Shown here piece by piece: positions 7,311-10,078 of a stretch of 10,078 nt of DNA. Below the pieces are notes generated by a model. The model was not told the DNA's origin and ran no database searches. It saw only the letters and a list, made by a program, of their open reading frames with translations. The position numbers and the translations under genes were made by a program. The stretch comes from Anaerolineaceae bacterium UBA5365 (GTDB lineage: Bacteria; Chloroflexota; Anaerolineae; Anaerolineales; Anaerolineaceae), in NCBI GenBank assembly GCA_002407905.1, contig DHPL01000050.1, forward strand, positions 1-10,078. The letters are read 5' to 3'. Every line of letters begins with the position of its first letter. Position 1 is the stretch's first letter.

Positions 7311-7348
7311 ATTTGCGAGACTTTAAGCCATCGCTACGGAGCCGAAAG

Positions 7349-8170
7349 CTATTCAGTTGCTCTTTGCTCTAATTCAGGAAGCAGATAAGGATTATTGACC
7401 CAAAGGTATTTCCCGCGCACACCCATTGATTTGGTTGTGATCACCCCCGCCGTTTCCAGCTTCTTAAGCGTGGCCGAAACCATGGATGGCGTTACATAAG
7501 CCTTGGCGGAAATCATGTTGAGCTGGATTTGGCCTTCAGCTGTTCCGGGCTCCAGCGCTTTTAGCGTCGTCAGGGCCGCTTGCAGTTCAGCAAAACTAAG
7601 CAAATCAACAACCAGGCTGGCCCTGGCTGAGAGCGTGCTCTGTGCCCTGATCTGTTCCTGTTCGATGCGCATCAACTCCATGGAAACGATCGCGGACGCG
7701 TATTCGCACAGCATTTCTTCTTCAATATCAAAAGCGCTGCCATAGCGGATGAGCAAAATCCCCGCGCGTTTCTCATGCGAGTAATACACCGGGAGCAAGG
7801 CGTAATATCGATTTTCAAAAATACAACGGCTTACGTCCTCGCAAGTACAAGGCGGGTCCTTTTCGTAAACATTAAAGCGCCTCCCCTCCCCCATCTCAAA
7901 GATCTCAAGATACTGCTGCGGGAGGTCCAGAGCGCGCAAGGACTTTTCGTTATGGTAGCAATAGAACTTTTGTGCTGTGGCGTGGGAAAAGATAAAACCC
8001 TCCCGGTCAAAAAGGTAAATATTTGCCGAGAGAATCTCTGAAAGTTTCTTGCAAAGTTCGTCCAAAGTGATTTGATTCGTGGAGGAGAACCTGAAAATCG
8101 AGTTCAATTCCCGAACCTTATCCAGGATGGACCCGGTTTCCACCGCGTATAGCTCAGCTTTTATGGACAT
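7349..8170 (-). CDS. CodY-like transcriptional regulator (GAF sensor plus winged helix-turn-helix)
   Basis: A 273-residue protein resembling Firmicute CodY (about 259 residues) along most of its length. The N-terminal GAF-like part (about 15-165) contains SANIYLFDREG (48-58), matching SNIFVVSRRG of B. subtilis CodY, and LPQQYLEIF (83-91), matching FPEEYTKNLF. A linker helix follows (about 150-185). The C-terminal winged helix (about 212-260) is the strongest match: MVSATLKKLETAGVI and then KSMGVRGKYL correspond to VIVNALRKLESAGVI and RSLGMKGTYI. CodY senses branched-chain amino acids and GTP and represses nitrogen and peptide-transport genes. Here the GGGERLGT segment of B. subtilis CodY is replaced by SHEKRAGI, and a cluster C71, C108, C110, C116 appears in the sensor, so the ligand may differ. 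The gene starts at an ATG 7 bases after AAGG (8178-8181) and diverges from an aminotransferase and peptide-permease operon that it probably controls. Comparisons with CodY are from memory, not from a computed alignment. Confidence 0.82.
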   Translation of the reverse strand: MSIKAELYAVETGSILDKVRELNSIFRFSSTNQITLDELCKKLSEILSANIYLFDREGFIFSHATAQKFYCYHNEKSLRALDLPQQYLEIFEMGEGRRFNVYEKDPPCTCEDVSRCIFENRYYALLPVYYSHEKRAGILLIRYGSAFDIEEEMLCEYASAIVSMELMRIEQEQIRAQSTLSARASLVVDLLSFAELQAALTTLKALEPGTAEGQIQLNMISAKAYVTPSMVSATLKKLETAGVITTKSMGVRGKYLWVNNPYLLPELEQRATE

Positions 8171-8178
8171 GTAGTTAC

Positions 8179-8220
8179 CTTGAAAATAATTATCATACCA
8201 TTAAGCTCATTATTTACCAG
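8179..8220. promoter_or_regulatory. Candidate operator: long inverted repeat between the divergent genes
   Basis: The arms CTTGAAAATAAT (8179-8190) and ATTATTTACCAG (8209-8220) are reverse complements at 10 of 12 positions, including 7 in a row, with 18 bases between them. The arm centres are 30 bases apart, close to three helical turns, so a dimeric or tetrameric regulator could bind both on one face. The left arm overlaps the likely ribosome binding site and transcript start of the codY-like gene, whose possible -10 box TATGAT lies at 8192-8197. It does not match the known Firmicute CodY box AATTTTCWGAAAATT well, apart from an ATTTTCA half. Confidence 0.4.
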
Positions 8221-8260
8221 AGGCAGCTGCTCAGTTTTGAATTCTCTAATAAGCAGCCTC
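8220..8260. other. Imperfect hairpin in the divergent regulatory region
   Basis: GAGGC (8220-8224) plus TGCT (8228-8231) can pair with AGCA plus GCCTC (8252-8260), leaving a 3-base bulge and a loop of about 20 bases that contains GAATTC. The bulge and its flanks form the perfect palindrome GCAGCTGC (8224-8231). It is followed on the plus strand by a pyrimidine-rich tract, not a T run. A regulatory role is a guess. Confidence 0.22.
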
Positions 8261-8300
8261 AGCCGCACCCCTTTTCTCTTCTTTTGACTATACTGCAGGC

Positions 8301-8360
8301 ATGAACACCGATTCTCTCGTTGCAACGTGTCAGTTTCAGGACGGTAACGATGATCACTGA
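8301..8360 (+). CDS. Possible 19-residue leader ORF overlapping the aminotransferase start
   Basis: An ATG at 8301 opens a frame of 19 codons (beginning MNTDSLVATC) that ends in TGA at 8358-8360, just past the aminotransferase ATG at 8350, giving an 11-base overlap in another frame. A TATACT at 8289-8294 lies 6 bases before this ATG, the same leaderless spacing as at the recombinase gene. No run of regulated codons, as in attenuators, is seen. It could couple translation to the next gene or be a chance frame. Confidence 0.25.
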   Translation: MNTDSLVATCQFQDGNDDH

Positions 8361-9600
8361 TCTGATGACACCTGTTTTTAGGCAGTTTGAAGGCGGCCTT
8401 TTCGCGGAAATCGAGAAAGCGGATGTGGGCGATGGCGTTGTGCGCCTGCAAGAGCAAGGCGCTACGCTGATGTGCTGGGCCGATCCCTTCTATCCTGACC
8501 CCATTATCCCACCGCATGTGGCCAAAGCCGCCGCAGAGTCCATCCTGGATGGCAGCAGCGTGCACTACACAATGCCGATCGGCAACCCGGAGCTCAAGGT
8601 TGAGATCGCGCGGCACCTCAAAGCCACTGCCGGCTTGAACCTGGAACCCCAGCGCAACATCCTCATCACCCCCGGCTCCGATTCCGGCCTGTTCTACGCC
8701 ATGCTCCCCTTTATTGAAGCAGGCGATGAGGTGATGATCGTAGACCCAAGCTATCCGAACAACTTCCAAAACACGCTGATTATGGGCGGCGTGATCGTGC
8801 GCGTGCCGATCTATGCAGAGAATCATTGGCAGTTGGACGTAAAAGAATTCGAGAAACGGCTTACACCGAAGACCAAGATGGTGGTGCTCACCCACCCCAA
8901 CAACCCGACAACGACGGTATTTCGCGAGGAATCCCTCAGGGACTTGGCTGATTTCATCATCAAGAATGACCTCGTTTTGGTCGTTGATCAAGCCTTTGAG
9001 TTCCCGGTCTTCGATGGGATCCCAATGACCCAGATGGCAGCATTGGAGGGTATGTGGGAGCGCACACTTACGGTGCGGTCTTTCTCCAAAGGCATGGGCC
9101 TCTCCGGCTTTAGGGTTGGGTACATCGTCGCGGACGATCAGGTGATCGATAAACTCTACGCCGCGATGGTCACGGTACTCGGAGCCACGAATAGTGCTGC
9201 CCAGATCGGGGCGATCGCTGCCCTGCGGGATCAAAGCTTTCTGGAGAATTACGCCCGGGTGCACGAATCACGCAGAACTTATGTTTACGAGCAGCTTCAC
9301 GGCATTCCCGGTGTAAGGATGCAGATCAGCGAATCCGGTTTTCTTTCCTGGGTGGATGTGTCTGGTTTGGGAAGCTCCAACGAAGTTGTGGCGCACCTGA
9401 TCTCGGACGCCGGCATCGTGGTAAATAGCGGTGACAACTATGGTGAAAATGGCAAGGGTTATATCCGCATCGTCCATGGCGTTTTAAGCTCGGAAATGGA
9501 CTTCCAGGCAGCCATTAATGCGATCAGCGCTTCCTTAAGGCGTTTGGCAGAGGCCCGCGGCCTGACCGCACAAACTGAAAACAAGGTGGCCGCAAGATGA
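8350..9600 (+). CDS. PLP-dependent aminotransferase, class I/II (fold type I)
   Basis: A 416-residue cytoplasmic enzyme moving an amino group between an amino acid and a 2-oxoacid with pyridoxal phosphate. Numbered from the ATG at 8350: Y73 in HYTMPIGNPELK, the phosphate-binding region GSDSGLFYA (109-117), N184/N185 in THPNNPTT, D213 in LVVDQAFE to hold the pyridine nitrogen, K247 in SFSKGMG to form the Schiff base, R255 in SGFRVGY, and the carboxylate-binding type R373 in YIRIVHG. Every expected residue is present. The substrate cannot be read. A longer frame from a TTG at 8320 exists, but AGGA at 8338-8341 lies 8 bases before the ATG at 8350 and nothing suitable precedes the TTG. Its TGA overlaps the permease ATG (ATGA, 9597-9600), so both are co-translated. 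Pairing with a peptide importer suggests use of imported peptides or amino acids, perhaps under the divergent CodY-like regulator. Confidence 0.93.
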   Translation: MITDLMTPVFRQFEGGLFAEIEKADVGDGVVRLQEQGATLMCWADPFYPDPIIPPHVAKAAAESILDGSSVHYTMPIGNPELKVEIARHLKATAGLNLEPQRNILITPGSDSGLFYAMLPFIEAGDEVMIVDPSYPNNFQNTLIMGGVIVRVPIYAENHWQLDVKEFEKRLTPKTKMVVLTHPNNPTTTVFREESLRDLADFIIKNDLVLVVDQAFEFPVFDGIPMTQMAALEGMWERTLTVRSFSKGMGLSGFRVGYIVADDQVIDKLYAAMVTVLGATNSAAQIGAIAALRDQSFLENYARVHESRRTYVYEQLHGIPGVRMQISESGFLSWVDVSGLGSSNEVVAHLISDAGIVVNSGDNYGENGKGYIRIVHGVLSSEMDFQAAINAISASLRRLAEARGLTAQTENKVAAR

Positions 9601-10078
9601 CCCGCTATATTCTGAAACGGCTGCTGATGATGATCCCGGTGCTCATCGGAGTGATCGTGATTGTGTTTACGATCATGTACATTACACCCGGTGATCCGGC
9701 ACGCATGCTGCTTGGTGAAGGCGCTTCTGCTGAGGCTGTCGCCACGATGCGCGAACAAATGGGCCTGAATCAACCCTATCTGGTCCGTCTGGTGAATTAC
9801 ATCAAAGGCGTATTCGTTGGGGATTTTGGCCGCAGTTACACATCGGATAAACCCGTGCTGGAGGAATTGCTGGTCCGCTTCCCCACCACGATCAAACTGG
9901 CGCTTCTGAGTGTGACAATTTCGATGATCATCGGGCTGAGCATGGGCATCATTTCAGCCACAAAGCAGTACTCTATTTTTGACAAATTTGCCACCAGCTT
10001 CGCCCTGTTGGGTGTTTCAATGCCTACCTTTTGGGCAGGCCTGATGGCTGTGATCGTTTTTTCGGTGTGGCTGGGGTG
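9597..10078 (+). CDS. Dipeptide/oligopeptide ABC transporter permease, DppB/OppB type (partial)
   Basis: The first 160 residues of an inner-membrane permease, cut by the right edge of the window. It starts MTRYILKRLLMMIPVLIGV with transmembrane helix 1 at about 9-29, followed by the typical ITPGDPARMLLG segment (29-40). A periplasmic stretch contains MREQMGLNQPYL (51-62) and GDFGRSYTSDKPV (75-87). FPTTIKLALLSV (95-106) leads into helix 2, and GVSMPTFWAG (139-148) into the next membrane segment. This is the standard start of the DppB/OppB family (binding-protein-dependent transport inner membrane component), which imports peptides, or in some members nickel or sugars, with a DppC-type partner, ATPases and a lipoprotein that probably follow beyond the window. 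AAGGTGG at 9583-9589 lies 7 bases before the ATG, which overlaps the aminotransferase stop by 4 bases. Confidence 0.93.
   Translation, partial: MTRYILKRLLMMIPVLIGVIVIVFTIMYITPGDPARMLLGEGASAEAVATMREQMGLNQPYLVRLVNYIKGVFVGDFGRSYTSDKPVLEELLVRFPTTIKLALLSVTISMIIGLSMGIISATKQYSIFDKFATSFALLGVSMPTFWAGLMAVIVFSVWLG

Larger units (their letters stand above)
6730..7348. other. Long AT-rich intergenic region without a convincing gene
   Basis: About 620 bases separate the recombinase from the codY-like gene. The part from about 6780 to 7200 is clearly richer in A and T than the flanking genes. All frames are broken by frequent stops. Short open stretches exist on the minus strand (about 7202-7368 and 7079-7153) and on the plus strand (about 6889-6975), but none has a start codon with a good ribosome binding site. 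The recognisable structures are a Fur-box-like dyad and a second dyad near 7171-7203 and a GC-rich stem at 7291-7310. No tRNA, CRISPR array or insertion-sequence end was seen. Confidence 0.6.

Noticed and set aside
8284..8312. TTGACT as a -35 box for the aminotransferase operon.
   Set aside because: It matches 5 of 6, but no -10-like hexamer occurs at 16-19 bases spacing; TATACT at 8289 overlaps it and cannot be its partner.
8161..9264. A 367-codon open frame on the minus strand across the aminotransferase.
   Set aside because: The plus frame has all aminotransferase residues in order; the minus frame is a shadow with no recognisable motif.

Overview
The window reads as a piece of bacterial chromosome of moderate GC content. 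Genes are tightly packed apart from one AT-rich gap. A member of the Chloroflexota, perhaps Anaerolineae, is my best guess: the small four-cysteine protein at the left edge, the multidomain iron-sulfur flavoprotein and the mixed gene content fit that group. No marker gene proves it.

Five genes on the minus strand run right to left from about 6730 to position 1. They are a tyrosine recombinase (5755-6729), a large Fe-S/FAD dehydrogenase subunit (3591-5702), its probable DAO-family FAD partner (2437-3594), a RelA/SpoT-family (p)ppGpp enzyme (208-2406), and the start of a small DUF1540-like cysteine protein (1-135). The dehydrogenase pair is translationally coupled through a 4-base GTGA overlap, and relA/spoT follows 30 bases later. 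The large subunit almost certainly starts at a GTG at 5702, behind a near-perfect ribosome binding site, rather than at the longest-ORF ATG at 5762.

Positions 6730-7348 hold about 620 bases without a convincing gene. They contain a Fur-box-like dyad, a neighbouring second dyad and open stretches that could be gene debris.

To the right, a CodY-like GAF/winged-helix regulator (7349-8170, minus) is transcribed away from an operon on the plus strand. That operon holds a PLP-dependent aminotransferase (8350-9600) and, overlapping it by 4 bases, a DppB/OppB-type peptide ABC permease that runs off the right edge. CodY in Firmicutes is the classical repressor of dpp peptide transport and amino-acid genes, so the layout suggests a local nitrogen or peptide-uptake circuit. 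The 179-base divergent region holds a 12-base-arm inverted repeat that could be the operator.

Three points deserve most attention. The CodY-like protein has a cysteine cluster in its sensor domain and lacks the glycine-rich GGGERLGT segment of B. subtilis CodY. The RelA/SpoT protein carries a Glu-to-Val change in its hydrolase motif together with a RelA-type EFDD synthetase motif. The flavoprotein fuses five redox modules that are usually spread over separate subunits.
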